The position numbers were made by a program, and so were the translations under genes. The notes beneath the pieces are model-generated. The model did not search any database, had not been told where the DNA came from, and saw only the letters and a list, made by a program, of their open reading frames with translations. DNA of 64,000 nt from contig NZ_AP025514.1 in the NCBI RefSeq assembly GCF_024347655.1, positions 124,001 to 188,000 on the forward strand, read 5' to 3'. This DNA comes from Vibrio toranzoniae. GTDB lineage: Bacteria > Pseudomonadota > Gammaproteobacteria > Enterobacterales > Vibrionaceae. Of this stretch, positions 16,565-25,598 are shown piece by piece (the stretch's first letter is position 1; each line of letters begins with the position of its first letter).

Positions 16565-17431
16565 TTATTCAATGTTTTGGATCTGCTCACGCATCTGTTC
16601 GATAAGAACTTTAAGCTCTACGCCTGATGCTGTGATGTCTGTGCTGATAGACTTAGATGCTAGCGTGTTTGACTCACGGTTGAACTCTTGCATCATGAAG
16701 TCCAGTTTACGGCCACAAGCGCCGCCTTTCTTCAGTACTGCATTCGCTTCTTTCACGTGAGAGTCTAGACGATCCAGTTCTTCGGCTACGTCAGATTTCT
16801 GTGCTAGCAGGATAAGCTCTTGCTCAACGCGAGAACCTTCCAGTTCAATTTTTGCATCTTCAAACTTGGTAAGCAGACGCTCACGTTGCCATTCTAGGAT
16901 CTCAGGCATGCGTGCACGAACTTTCACGACTTCTTCTGTGATTGCATCTAAGCGCTGTACGATAAGCGCCTTCATGTTTTCACCTTCGCGAGCACGAGCA
17001 TCAATGAACTCTGCGATTGCTTCGTTGAATGCGTCCAGTAGGTCTTGGTTGATGGCATCCATATCTTGCTCAGGTGTTTCCATCACGCCAGGCCAGTTCA
17101 TCACTTGGAATGGGTTCAAACGGCTCTCTTCGCCTGTCATCGTCATTACTTGGTTAGCCGCATTAATTACTTGCTGTGCCAAACCTTCGTTGATGCTTAG
17201 CTCACCTTTAGCGGCTGGGTTTGCTTCGAAGCGTAGGTTACATTCAACCTTGCCGCGCGCTAGACGCTTACGAAAGCGCTCACGTAGGATTGGCTCTAAA
17301 CCACGGAACTGTTCAGGCATACGGAAGTAAGTTTCTAGGTAACGTTGGTTTACACTACGGATTTCCCATACTGCGCTGCCCCAATCGCCTTTTACTTCTT
17401 TGCGTGCGTACGCGGTCATACTATAAATCAT
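16565..17431 (-). CDS. yicC: YicC-family endoribonuclease
   Basis: 288 residues from ATG 17431 (MIYSMTAYARKEVKG), chosen because AGGAAA lies just upstream and the family begins there; the open frame extends 252 nt further through a repeat array. Conserved parts include SVNQRYLETYFRMPEQFRGLEP at the N-terminus and the C-terminal GRKLDFMMQEFNRESNTLASKS with the E..REanT motif of the DUF1732 domain. YicC proteins are stress-related RNases implicated in small-RNA decay in E. coli. Divergent from rph. Confidence 0.93.
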   Translation of the reverse strand: MIYSMTAYARKEVKGDWGSAVWEIRSVNQRYLETYFRMPEQFRGLEPILRERFRKRLARGKVECNLRFEANPAAKGELSINEGLAQQVINAANQVMTMTGEESRLNPFQVMNWPGVMETPEQDMDAINQDLLDAFNEAIAEFIDARAREGENMKALIVQRLDAITEEVVKVRARMPEILEWQRERLLTKFEDAKIELEGSRVEQELILLAQKSDVAEELDRLDSHVKEANAVLKKGGACGRKLDFMMQEFNRESNTLASKSISTDITASGVELKVLIEQMREQIQNIE

Positions 17432-17512
17432 CGAATTTTCCTGTCTTTTATCATTCTGAAAATAACGCGCACGCATAGTATCACGATACGGGTTGCACCC
17501 GAAGCCAGAGCT

Positions 17513-17737
17513 TTTCACGTGAGTTAGCCTTTCAGTATCATTCTTTCTTTCACGATAGTTTCCTTTTCGCAGTCGTTTCCCTTTCACGGTAAACCTCCTG
17601 TTACGAAAAATAGCTTTCGATGGTAAATCGCTTTGAACGGTAAATAGATTTGAAAGGTAAACTGCTATATAATCTTGCCCCAATCAAAACTGTCTCACCC
17701 CTTTCTCAGGTGATGCACTCTTTCGATAGTAAATCAC
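17513..17737. repeat. Degenerate 17-bp tandem repeat array between yicC and rph
   Basis: Units starting TTTC or TTTG recur at a 17-bp spacing: 17513, 17530, 17548, 17565, 17582, then 17615, 17632 and 17649, and again at 17702 and 17721. The clearest run is three units in perfect register, TTTCGATGGTAAATCGC, TTTGAACGGTAAATAGA and TTTGAAAGGTAAACTGC. The array fills most of the 333-bp divergent gap and includes a TATAAT box (17668-17673) that may serve rph. Seventeen is not a multiple of three, so this is not a coding repeat. Confidence 0.7.
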
Positions 17738-17764
17738 TTCAGACTGTTAATAAGGTAGATACCA

Positions 17765-18481
17765 ATGCGTCCAAATGACCGCGCTGCAGATCAAATTCGT
17801 CCAATTAAAATTACTCGTAACTACACAGCTTATGCTGAGGGTTCTGTATTAGTTGAGTTCGGCAACACTAAAGTTCTATGTAATGCAACGGTAGAAGAAA
17901 ACGTGCCGCGTTGGTTAAAAGGCCAAGGAAAGGGTTGGGTAACCGCGGAATACGGCATGCTGCCACGTGCAACACACACTCGTAACCGTCGTGAAGCGGC
18001 GAGTGGTAAGCAAGGTGGTCGTACGATGGAAATCCAACGTCTGATCGCGCGTAGCCTACGTGCCGTTGTTGATCTAAAAGCAATGGGTGAAATCATGATC
18101 ACTGTCGATTGTGATGTTATCCAAGCAGACGGCGGTACACGTACTGCGTCTATCTCTGGTGCAAGCGTAGCGATGGCTGACGCAATCAAGAGCCTATTAG
18201 ACAGCGGCAAACTGAAAAAGAACCCAATGAAAGGCCACGTAGCGGCAGTTTCAGTGGGCATCGTTGGTGCACAAGCACTGTGTGACCTTGAGTACGTTGA
18301 AGACTCAGCAGCCGATACCGATATGAACGTTGTAATGACCGAAGACGGTAAGATGATTGAGATTCAAGGCACTGCAGAAGGCGAACCGTTCAGCCACGAA
18401 GAGCTGATGCAGCTTTTAGCCCTGGCGAATAAGGGCATTGCCGATATCGTCGAAGCGCAGAAAGCGGCGTTGGCAGAATAG
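17765..18481 (+). CDS. rph: Ribonuclease PH
   Basis: 238 residues, full length. RNase PH signatures include [20 protein letters not shown] at the start, [36 protein letters not shown] and [19 protein letters not shown]. It trims tRNA 3' ends phosphorolytically and ring-shaped hexamers form through the conserved arginines. An intact rph precedes pyrE, as is normal outside E. coli K-12. Confidence 0.97.
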   Translation: MRPNDRAADQIRPIKITRNYTAYAEGSVLVEFGNTKVLCNATVEENVPRWLKGQGKGWVTAEYGMLPRATHTRNRREAASGKQGGRTMEIQRLIARSLRAVVDLKAMGEIMITVDCDVIQADGGTRTASISGASVAMADAIKSLLDSGKLKKNPMKGHVAAVSVGIVGAQALCDLEYVEDSAADTDMNVVMTEDGKMIEIQGTAEGEPFSHEELMQLLALANKGIADIVEAQKAALAE

Positions 18482-18488
18482 TTTTTAG

Positions 18489-18518
18489 ATAGCTCCCAAA
18501 TGGGGGCTATTTTTTTAT
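18489..18518 (+). terminator. Terminator/possible attenuator between rph and pyrE
   Basis: ATAGCTCCC pairs with GGGGCTAT, then seven T residues; it begins 8 nt after the rph stop and a TTTTT pause-like run precedes it. The equivalent E. coli hairpin is the UTP-sensitive pyrE attenuator coupled to rph translation; that function here is inference. Confidence 0.75.
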
Positions 18519-18596
18519 TTAGAAAATACAGCATCGTTAGCTTTCGAAGTGATCGGAAGCTAGGAATTGGAAAGTAAATTAATTTAGAGGATGAGC

Positions 18597-19238
18597 ATGA
18601 AAGCATATCAACGTGAATTTATTGAATTTGCACTAGAGAAAGAAGTACTTAAGTTTGGTGAGTTTACTTTAAAGTCTGGCCGTAAGAGCCCTTACTTCTT
18701 CAATGCTGGATTGTTTAATACAGGTCGTGACTTAGCGCGTTTAGGTCGCTTCTACGCAGCAGCATTGGCGGATTCAGGTATTGAGTTCGATGTACTATTT
18801 GGCCCTGCATACAAAGGTATCCCAATCGCGACGACAACAGCGGTTGCACTAGCTGATCACCACGATGTGGACACGCCTTACTGCTTTAACCGTAAAGAAG
18901 CGAAGAACCACGGCGAAGGGGGCAACCTAGTCGGTAGTGCACTTGAAGGCCGTATCATGCTGGTAGACGATGTGATCACTGCAGGTACTGCGATTCGTGA
19001 GTCGATGGAAATCATCCAAGCGAACGGCGCTGATCTAGCGGGTGTGCTTGTGGCGATTGACCGCCAAGAGAAAGGCAAAGGCGAACTGTCTGCAATTCAA
19101 GAAGTTGAACGCGATTTCGGTTGTGCAATCATCTCAATTGTTAGCCTGACAGACCTTGTGACTTTCCTTGAAGAGAAAGGCACAGATGCAGCACATCTAG
19201 ACGCAGTAAAAGCGTACCGCGCTCAATACGGAATCTAA
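18597..19238 (+). CDS. pyrE: Orotate phosphoribosyltransferase
   Basis: 213 residues from ATG 18597 ([15 protein letters not shown]). An ATG 6 nt earlier abuts the AGAGG ribosome site, so the second ATG is preferred and matches E. coli length. The PRPP-binding loop is [17 protein letters not shown], and [11 protein letters not shown] is also diagnostic. It converts orotate and PRPP to OMP in pyrimidine synthesis. Cotranscription with rph is subject to the attenuator-like hairpin. Confidence 0.97.
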   Translation: MKAYQREFIEFALEKEVLKFGEFTLKSGRKSPYFFNAGLFNTGRDLARLGRFYAAALADSGIEFDVLFGPAYKGIPIATTTAVALADHHDVDTPYCFNRKEAKNHGEGGNLVGSALEGRIMLVDDVITAGTAIRESMEIIQANGADLAGVLVAIDRQEKGKGELSAIQEVERDFGCAIISIVSLTDLVTFLEEKGTDAAHLDAVKAYRAQYGI

Positions 19239-19266
19239 TAAAGTTTGTTGTAGCGATAGAATGCAT

Positions 19267-19300
19267 AAGGGGCTGATGAATCATCAGCCCCTTTTCTTTT
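19267..19300. terminator. Bidirectional terminator between pyrE and lpxL
   Basis: AAGGGGCTGATG pairs with CATCAGCCCCTT across a short loop, followed by T residues; it serves both convergent genes. Confidence 0.85.
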
Positions 19301-19311
19301 GGTTCAAAATA

Positions 19312-20292
19312 TTACTTATAACGAATGCCACGCTCTACTTCTGGATCTTCCATTGTCTTGAAGCGCTTGTGCAGCCACATCCATTGCTCTGGCGCTCGTA
19401 AGATAATTTTCTCTAGGTAGCTGTTCATGTAAGCCGCCGCCGCTTTCTCATCTTTTTGTGGATAGTTATCTTCGATCGACTCATCCGCCATAATCTCATA
19501 CTTGCCATCGGCATTTCTAAAACCTGACCCAGGAACCAGTGCACATCGGCTGGTGTACGCAAGAATACTGGTGCCTGTGGTAGTACATGCATCTTCTACC
19601 GCGAAGAAAGGCACAAACACTGATTTGTTACGGCCGTAATCATGATCCGGCAGGTAGAAAAGGATTTCACCCTGACGCAGAATTCGAATCATACGCTTCA
19701 CGTCTTTACGGTGAATCAGGCGATTGCCATTCTGAGTACGACCACGGTATTGAATGAACTCATAAGCCGGATTATTGTGTGGGCGGTAAACCCCTAAACC
19801 TGAAATACCTAGAACAGCCATTGCTCGCGCGGTGATCTCTAAGTTCAAGGCATGCACACAGCACAGAAGAACGCCTTTGCCGTTGGCTTTGTGCGTACGT
19901 AGCATTTGAGTGTCTTTATCCACTAAGATGCGCTTGAAGCGCCATGTTGGCCAAAACCACGTAATACCGGTTTCGATCAGCGCCATTCCCGTATTTTTGA
20001 AGTTCTCACTGACCATTGCCGCGACTTCATCAGCTGGCTTGTCTGGGAAGGATAGCTCCAAATTACGGGTTGCTACCGCGACGCGCTTCTTGCCAAAACG
20101 AGCACCAAGAGAACCCAATGAACGACCTAGCAGTAATAATATACGGTAAGGGAGAACATTAACGATAAGCGCTAATAATCCAAAACCGAACCAAACGCTC
20201 CAATATTTTGGGTGGAGTAGCGCCAGAGTAAAAGGTGGCTTAGTAATAACGTGTTGTGTCGTGCCGTTTTCTGGAGAAGTTTTCGTCGTCAT
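19312..20292 (-). CDS. lpxL: Lipid A secondary acyltransferase, LpxL type
   Basis: 326 residues from MTTKTSPENG; GTG and ATG starts 6-9 nt upstream are also possible and no ribosome site is decisive. One N-terminal membrane segment (about 32-60) follows HPKYWSVWFGFGLL. The catalytic HX4E motif is His147-Glu152 in VHALNLE, and PEQWMWLHKRFK near the end is typical of LpxL. It adds a secondary acyl chain to Kdo2-lipid A at the inner membrane. In V. cholerae, as I recall, two acyltransferase genes stand together here (LpxL and LpxN); only one is present, the second being at 42080-43036. Confidence 0.9.
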   Translation of the reverse strand: MTTKTSPENGTTQHVITKPPFTLALLHPKYWSVWFGFGLLALIVNVLPYRILLLLGRSLGSLGARFGKKRVAVATRNLELSFPDKPADEVAAMVSENFKNTGMALIETGITWFWPTWRFKRILVDKDTQMLRTHKANGKGVLLCCVHALNLEITARAMAVLGISGLGVYRPHNNPAYEFIQYRGRTQNGNRLIHRKDVKRMIRILRQGEILFYLPDHDYGRNKSVFVPFFAVEDACTTTGTSILAYTSRCALVPGSGFRNADGKYEIMADESIEDNYPQKDEKAAAAYMNSYLEKIILRAPEQWMWLHKRFKTMEDPEVERGIRYK

Positions 20293-20310
20293 AACCATCA
20301 CTTAAGATTT

Positions 20311-20358
20311 GATTGCTACTTAATTTAATTGCTACTTAATTTAATTGCTACTTAATCT
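20311..20358. repeat. Three 16-bp tandem copies across the slmA stop codon
   Basis: Units GATTGCTACTTAATTT, AATTGCTACTTAATTT and AATTGCTACTTAATCT are head to tail. The third contains the slmA stop and last codons (minus strand), so the gene's 3' end has been duplicated into the spacer before lpxL. Confidence 0.85.
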
Positions 20359-20938
20359 GAACGCTTAGCAGAGCCCAGTAAGCATCAAAGTTTTCTGTCG
20401 GTTGATATTTGAAGTCTGAGCGAACAAATCGATTTAAGCTGCCTTCAACCTGACCGAGCAATTGCGCGGCTAAGATTTTTTCATCAACCGGGAATGATTT
20501 CCCTTCACGAAGCTTTCTTTCACGCAGAATTTGGCGAAGTTGAGTCTCAATACGCTCGAAAAGTTGATTGATTCGTTCACGAAGACGCTCATTCTCAAAC
20601 ATTAGAGCATGACCCGATAAAATACGAGTCAGGCCTGGGTTGCGCTCAGAGAAGACTAAGATAAGTTGCATTACTAGGCGTATACGTTCAAGTGTGTCTT
20701 TCTCTTCATTGAGAATACGGTTGATTCGAGACATCAACGCTTCTTCAATGAATTCGATTAGGCCTTCAAACATCCGAGCTTTACTTGGGAAGTGGCGGTA
20801 TAACGCTGCTTCAGATACGCCGACTTGTTTGGCCAACTTTACCGTTGTGATACGAGAAGCACCTTCGGTCGATTCCAACATTTGTGCTAGAGCTTGCAGG
20901 ATTTCTTCACGACGGTTTGATTTTCGAGTACCAGCCAT
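20348..20938 (-). CDS. slmA: Nucleoid occlusion factor SlmA
   Basis: 196 residues. TetR-type helix-turn-helix at about 28-50 ([27 protein letters not shown]), then an all-helical dimer domain ending in [13 protein letters not shown]. SlmA binds chromosomal SBS sites and blocks FtsZ polymerisation over the nucleoid. It sits between coaBC and lpxL; no dut gene lies between coaBC and slmA, unlike E. coli. A tandem duplication lies over its stop codon. Confidence 0.96.
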   Translation of the reverse strand: MAGTRKSNRREEILQALAQMLESTEGASRITTVKLAKQVGVSEAALYRHFPSKARMFEGLIEFIEEALMSRINRILNEEKDTLERIRLVMQLILVFSERNPGLTRILSGHALMFENERLRERINQLFERIETQLRQILRERKLREGKSFPVDEKILAAQLLGQVEGSLNRFVRSDFKYQPTENFDAYWALLSVQIK

Positions 20939-21076
20939 CTATTTACTTCCTTTCCTAAAGATGAGGATTGAGTGAAGAAGGATTATAAACACCATTCAAT
21001 TCTGTTCCTAGTTTTGTAAGACCTAGGTCAACAGAATCGAGAGGTGTCAGCAGGTTGTCAGAGTTAAATCGTGTGT

Positions 21077-22318
21077 TTATTCGACAATAAGTTGCTGGAT
21101 CTGATCGAGGATCTGGAAACCTAGCGTATCTTTGCTATCAAGAGGCAGAGATTTATCGCCACCTTTCCAATAAAGGTGCAACTCATTGCTGCTGCTATTA
21201 AAGCCTTGGCCTTCGACAGACACATCGTTGGCACAAATCATATCGAGGTTCTTTCTTTCCAGTTTGCCGCGCGCGTATTTTTCAATATCTTGAGTTTCTG
21301 CAGCGAAGCCTACGGTAAAAGGGCGACCTTTGGTCATTGAAGCAACAGAAGCGACAATGTCTGGGTTCTTAACCATTTGAATTGTCATGTCGTCTTTACC
21401 ATCGACCTTTTTAAGCTTCTGGTCTGCAATGGTCTCAGGGCGGTAATCGGCAACCGCAGCGCAGCTGATGAAAATATCGTGTTGAGCAGCGTTTTCTGTA
21501 ACCGCATCAAACATCTGTTGTGCGCTATCTACATCAACACGAGTTACTTTGTTTGGTGTCGCGAGTGATACAGGGCCACTGACTAGGGTGACCGTTGCGC
21601 CTTGTTTAGCAGCGGCTTCAGCTAGTGCATAGCCCATTTTTCCTGAGCTGTGATTCGTAATGTAACGTACAGGGTCGATCGCTTCACGAGTCGGGCCTGC
21701 AGTAATAAGCACAGAACGGCCAGCAAGTGGCTTAGGTTGGAAGAAGTCTTCACAGCGATGCACGAGCTGCATTGGTTCTAACATGCGTCCCATACCGACA
21801 TCACCACACGCTTGTTCGCCTGCAGCTGGGCCCCAGATTTCACAACCCCGGCGTTTTAGCGTTGCGATGTTCTCTTGAGTGGCAGGGTGGCTGTACATTT
21901 GCTGGTTCATGGCCGGAGATACCGCCACTGGCGCATCGGTTGCTAAAACCAGAGTCGTCAGTAGGTCGTTGCCCATGCCTGCTGTCATGCGCGCAATAAG
22001 GTCAGCGGTTGCTGGCGCTAGTAAGACTAAGTCCGCCCACTTTGCGAGCTCGATGTGTCCCATCGAAGCCTCAGCTGCAGGATCAAGCAAACTATCAGAC
22101 ACTGGCCTTCCAGAGACGGCTTGCATGGTGAGGGGAGTAATGAACTCCTTGGCCGCATTTGTCATCACGACTTGTACCTGTGCCCCACGTTCAATTAAGC
22201 GACGAGTCAGTTCGGCACATTTATAAGCAGCGATACCACCACTAATACCAAGTAGGATTTTTTTACCTGCTAGGCCTTGTTGGTCAGCGTTACTCAGTTG
22301 ATTAACCAATGTTTGCAT
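21077..22318 (-). CDS. coaBC: Phosphopantothenoylcysteine synthetase/decarboxylase CoaBC
   Basis: 413 residues. The CoaC part (to about 190) has [18 protein letters not shown], the flavin-site [17 protein letters not shown] and the substrate-flap [10 protein letters not shown]. The CoaB part has [27 protein letters not shown] and Lys-Lys near residue 300 (DQKLKK). It ligates cysteine to phosphopantothenate and decarboxylates the product, making phosphopantetheine for CoA. CoaD, the next enzyme, is at 26668 in this window. Confidence 0.97.
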   Translation of the reverse strand: MQTLVNQLSNADQQGLAGKKILLGISGGIAAYKCAELTRRLIERGAQVQVVMTNAAKEFITPLTMQAVSGRPVSDSLLDPAAEASMGHIELAKWADLVLLAPATADLIARMTAGMGNDLLTTLVLATDAPVAVSPAMNQQMYSHPATQENIATLKRRGCEIWGPAAGEQACGDVGMGRMLEPMQLVHRCEDFFQPKPLAGRSVLITAGPTREAIDPVRYITNHSSGKMGYALAEAAAKQGATVTLVSGPVSLATPNKVTRVDVDSAQQMFDAVTENAAQHDIFISCAAVADYRPETIADQKLKKVDGKDDMTIQMVKNPDIVASVASMTKGRPFTVGFAAETQDIEKYARGKLERKNLDMICANDVSVEGQGFNSSSNELHLYWKGGDKSLPLDSKDTLGFQILDQIQQLIVE

Positions 22319-22486
22319 GATTCTGTTCCTTAATTTTTCTGGGACTTACGATATCAGAACAAAGGATTAGTGCCTAGAAGCAGAGTTCGAACAGAGTTGA
22401 CGCGCATCAAGTTGGTGTTATCAAACTTATCAATTACATGATTTTACAAGCGGCTCGACCCCCTTCTACTGCATTGAAGGATCTCA

Positions 22487-23218
22487 ATGAGCAAGGCCAT
22501 TAAGCTGATGGGCTGTATTTATGACCAACGAAATAGCCTTTATATGCCTATCAGTAATATTCCTGCCGAATCGATGCCAAGAGAAAAACTACTAAATAGA
22601 GGGCCGGATTCTTTGAGTGATGCAGAATTGCTCGCGATATTTCTTCGTACAGGTACGCAGGGAATGAACGTATTAGAGTTAGCCGATAAGTTGATCAAAG
22701 ACTCTGGCTCGCTGCGGCAACTGTTTTCTGCAACGGAAACGGAATTCTGTGCCCATAAAGGGTTGGGGCAAGCGAAATATGTTCAACTGCAGGCAGTGTT
22801 AGAGATGACGCAACGTTATTTAGCAGAGACATTATCTCGAGGGGATGCATTGACGAGCCCCAACCATACCAAGCTCTATCTTTCGAGTATGCTGCGCGAT
22901 CGCCAGCGAGAAGCCTTCTATATATTGTTCCTCGATAACCAAAATAGAGTGATAAAAGATGAGGTGATGTTTGAAGGAACCATCGATGCCGCATCGGTTT
23001 ACCCTCGGGAAGTGGTTAAACGCGCACTTCATCATAATGCGGCGGCATTAATTTTAGCGCATAACCATCCTTCGGGTATCGCAGAGCCAAGTCAAGCAGA
23101 TAGGCGAATCACACGCCGTTTAACCGATGCATTAGCGCTGGTGGACATCCGAATCCTCGACCATTTTGTCGTTGGAGATGGCGAAGTTGTCTCTTTTGCA
23201 GAGCGTGGATGGATTTGA
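22487..23218 (+). CDS. radC: RadC family JAMM-domain protein
   Basis: 243 residues from ATG 22487, which has a good AAGGAT ribosome site; the common family start corresponds to [17 protein letters not shown] at 22544, where no ribosome site is seen. An N-terminal helix-hairpin-helix-like part is followed by the MPN/JAMM metal motif [14 protein letters not shown]. Annotated historically as a DNA-repair protein, but the function is not established. It is divergent from coaBC and upstream of rpmB, as in other gamma-proteobacteria. Confidence 0.93.
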   Translation: MSKAIKLMGCIYDQRNSLYMPISNIPAESMPREKLLNRGPDSLSDAELLAIFLRTGTQGMNVLELADKLIKDSGSLRQLFSATETEFCAHKGLGQAKYVQLQAVLEMTQRYLAETLSRGDALTSPNHTKLYLSSMLRDRQREAFYILFLDNQNRVIKDEVMFEGTIDAASVYPREVVKRALHHNAAALILAHNHPSGIAEPSQADRRITRRLTDALALVDIRILDHFVVGDGEVVSFAERGWI

Positions 23219-23231
23219 ATCACATTTTAGG

Positions 23232-23259
23232 TTGTTAGTTACGTTAAATCTGCTATTAT
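23232..23259 (+). promoter_or_regulatory. Putative upstream promoter for rpmBG
   Basis: -35 TTGTTA (23232-23237), 16-bp spacer, -10 TATTAT (23254-23259), just after radC. Confidence 0.45.
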
Positions 23260-23360
23260 TCCGCCCACATTTTTAGACCTAAAATCAGCTCTGATTACTC
23301 AAGCAAGCTGCGCTGCACAAAAAAAGATCACGAAATCCGTAAAAAGGATCTGTTCGGGTC

Positions 23361-23389
23361 TTGAGCAATGCGTGTCAAGTTAGTATAAT
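23361..23389 (+). promoter_or_regulatory. Strong promoter for rpmBG
   Basis: -35 TTGAGC (23361-23366), 17-bp spacer, -10 TATAAT (23384-23389), followed by a GC-rich GCGCGACC start region typical of stringently controlled ribosomal promoters. The leader to rpmB is about 115 nt. Confidence 0.7.
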
Positions 23390-23509
23390 GCGCGACCTTT
23401 GATAGCCTTGTATGGATTTTCCATAACGGTTTTTACCTTCTATTTTAATTGATAGAGAGGTTCGGCCACCAAGGTTGATATCGAGCTGAAACGATTGGAG
23501 AAGACATTC

Positions 23510-23746
23510 ATGTCCCGAGTATGCCAAGTAACTGGTAAGCGTCCAGTAACGGGTAACAACCGTTCACACGCACGCAATGCTACTAAGCGCCGTTTTCTGC
23601 CGAACCTACAAACTCATCGTTTCTGGGTAGAGAGCGAAAAACGTTTTGTTAAACTACGTCTAACTGCTAAAGGCATGCGTATTATTGATAAGAAAGGCAT
23701 TGATGCTGTTCTTGTTGATATCCGTGCACGTGGCGAAAACGTTTAA
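23510..23746 (+). CDS. rpmB: 50S ribosomal protein L28
   Basis: 78 residues from ATG 23510 ([21 protein letters not shown]). The open frame begins 15 nt earlier, but GGAGAAG lies at the right distance for this start. Highly basic, with the conserved [15 protein letters not shown]. First gene of the L28-L33 operon. Confidence 0.98.
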   Translation: MSRVCQVTGKRPVTGNNRSHARNATKRRFLPNLQTHRFWVESEKRFVKLRLTAKGMRIIDKKGIDAVLVDIRARGENV

Positions 23747-23759
23747 GAGGAATTAAGCA

Positions 23760-23927
23760 ATGGCTAAAGGCATTCGTGAGAAAATTCGTCTAGTATCTTC
23801 TGCAGGTACTGGTCACTTCTACACAACTGATAAGAACAAGCGTAACATGCCAGGCAAATTTGAGATCAAAAAGTTTGATCCAGTAGTTCGCCAACACGTT
23901 ATGTACAAAGAAGCGAAAATCAAGTAA
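23760..23927 (+). CDS. rpmG: 50S ribosomal protein L33
   Basis: 55 residues translated by hand: starts [20 protein letters not shown] and ends VMYKEAKIK. No CxxC zinc pairs, so it is the C-minus form. It begins 13 nt after rpmB with AGAGGAATT as ribosome site. Confidence 0.97.
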   Translation: MAKGIREKIRLVSSAGTGHFYTTDKNKRNMPGKFEIKKFDPVVRQHVMYKEAKIK

Positions 23928-23970
23928 TTGATGCTTTTTTTGCTCTTCTCCAGTAGAAGAAAAAGTTAAA

Positions 23971-23997
23971 AAACCCAGCTTAATCGCTGGGTTTTTT
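23971..23997 (+). terminator. Terminator of rpmBG
   Basis: AAACCCAGC/GCTGGGTTT stem with a 6-nt loop and a long T-run. Confidence 0.92.
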
Positions 23998-24133
23998 TAT
24001 ATCTGAAATTAGGCATTATCAATTCTCCCCTTTTAATCGATAGGCAAACAACGCACAGAAAGTCGTGTGCATAGAAAGTGTTGCTCGTTTCACGATATAC
24101 TGATCGCTCAATAGATTAGATGAGCAGAATCAG

Positions 24134-24694
24134 ATGAGATATCGTGGACGCCGGTGGAACAACATACTCATGTTAAGCGTGATCGCTTTTATTGGGGTGT
24201 TAAACCTTCCAACGCTGATCAAAGCGTACCTTATCGAGCCTGAGCCTCAGGTTGAGAGCCCTTACCCTTATCTCCTAAATCCAGCAGCAGAGCTTCAAGC
24301 GTTACACTTTGCTAAATGGTCTGTCATTCAACAAGACAATCAATGGGTTTACCAGTTCAAAGATGCAGACTTCCCTCAAACTACCCATGCACAAGAGTTG
24401 TCACAGCGTTGGAAAGAGCTTGTGGGTACGGAAGTCGACTCACAAACTTATACAGACCTTACGCCTCGGCTAAATACACCGCACACCATTGAAGTATGGT
24501 ATCAAGACCAAGAAGAGCCCCAGCGTATTACCTATTATCAATTGCCCGAATTCTGGTTGTTAAAAAACTGGAATGATCAGTGGCTGGCGGTGTCTATTGA
24601 AGAGAGTTACCTGTTTCCAAGCCTTAGCTCAGAACATTCATTGAAATCAGACAAGCTATCTATATCAGACAAACCACCTAAATCGGACGACTAA
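24134..24694 (+). CDS. Conserved-looking hypothetical protein with one N-terminal membrane anchor
   Basis: 186 residues; not recognised. A basic start (MRYRGRRWNN) precedes a hydrophobic segment at about 11-33, so the rest is probably periplasmic. The body is rich in Trp, Gln and aromatic residues and has no Cys pair or catalytic motif I know. The C-terminal tail LKSDKLSISDKPPKSDD comes from an 18-bp DNA repeat. It ends 3 nt before mutM and is likely cotranscribed with it. Confidence 0.75.
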   Translation: MRYRGRRWNNILMLSVIAFIGVLNLPTLIKAYLIEPEPQVESPYPYLLNPAAELQALHFAKWSVIQQDNQWVYQFKDADFPQTTHAQELSQRWKELVGTEVDSQTYTDLTPRLNTPHTIEVWYQDQEEPQRITYYQLPEFWLLKNWNDQWLAVSIEESYLFPSLSSEHSLKSDKLSISDKPPKSDD

Positions 24695-24700
24695 ATTATG
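24647..24700. repeat. Three 18-bp tandem units across the stop codon before mutM
   Basis: TCAGACAAGCTATCTATA, TCAGACAAACCACCTAAA and TCGGACGACTAAATTATG form a degenerate head-to-tail array. The last unit holds the stop codon and the mutM start codon. Confidence 0.6.
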
Positions 24701-25507
24701 CCTGAATTACCCGAAGTTGAAGTGAGCCGTATGGGGATCTCGCCTCATTTAGTTGGCGAGACGATAAAAACGATGACTTTTCGGACACCTAAATTACGTT
24801 GGGATATCCCACTTGAGTTAAAACAGTTGGAAGGTGAAAAAATACTCTCCATCTCTCGTCGAGCTAAGTATCTGATCATTGAAACTAAGGTTGGTAGTGC
24901 CATTGTTCATTTGGGAATGTCTGGTTCACTGCGCGTGTTAGATGCCGATTTTCCAGCAGCAAAACACGATCACGTGGATCTTAAGCTCACTAACGGCAAG
25001 GTTCTGCGTTATAACGACCCACGCCGCTTTGGTGCTTGGCTATGGTCGGCGCCTGATGAAGTCCATCCTGTGTTACTTGGTTCTGGCCCCGAGCCGCTAA
25101 CGGACGACTTCAATGCCGAATATATTACCGAGAAGGCCGAGAAGCGTAAAGTTGCCGTTAAACAGTTCATCATGGACAACAAAGTGGTGGTCGGTGTCGG
25201 TAATATTTACGCCAACGAAGCACTATTTTCTTCACGAATTCATCCTTTGCGCCCCGCAAGCAAAGTAACAAAAGAAGAGTGGGTCTTGCTAACCAAAGAG
25301 ATCAAGCAAGTGCTCGCCACCGCTATCAAACAAGGCGGAACCACTTTAAAGGATTTTGCACAAGCTGATGGCAAGCCTGGATACTTTGCTCAAGAGCTAC
25401 AGGTTTATGGTAAAGCGAAAGAGGAATGCCCTAATTGTGGTGAGAAACTTGAAGAGCAAAAAATAGGGCAGAGGAATACATTTTTTTGCTCTCAATGTCA
25501 GGTATAG
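24698..25507 (+). CDS. mutM: Formamidopyrimidine-DNA glycosylase
   Basis: 269 residues. Catalytic N-terminus MPELPEVEV (Pro after Met removal, Glu3) and the helix-two-turn-helix [14 protein letters not shown] with conserved Asn. The C-terminal zinc finger has CPNCGEKL and CSQCQ. It removes 8-oxoguanine and Fapy lesions and cuts the strand. Follows the membrane hypothetical gene closely. Confidence 0.97.
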   Translation: MPELPEVEVSRMGISPHLVGETIKTMTFRTPKLRWDIPLELKQLEGEKILSISRRAKYLIIETKVGSAIVHLGMSGSLRVLDADFPAAKHDHVDLKLTNGKVLRYNDPRRFGAWLWSAPDEVHPVLLGSGPEPLTDDFNAEYITEKAEKRKVAVKQFIMDNKVVVGVGNIYANEALFSSRIHPLRPASKVTKEEWVLLTKEIKQVLATAIKQGGTTLKDFAQADGKPGYFAQELQVYGKAKEECPNCGEKLEEQKIGQRNTFFCSQCQV

Positions 25508-25598
25508 AAAAACTGAACCTATGTTCATTTTTTTAAGCTAGTAGATATGCGGTCTAGTAGCTACAATTGCAGTAATTATATGAATTGAGAATGGTAGA

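Noticed and set aside
17432..17683. 84-residue N-terminal extension of YicC
   Set aside because: It reads through the 17-bp repeat array, whose period is not a multiple of three; a good ribosome site precedes ATG 17431 where family similarity begins.
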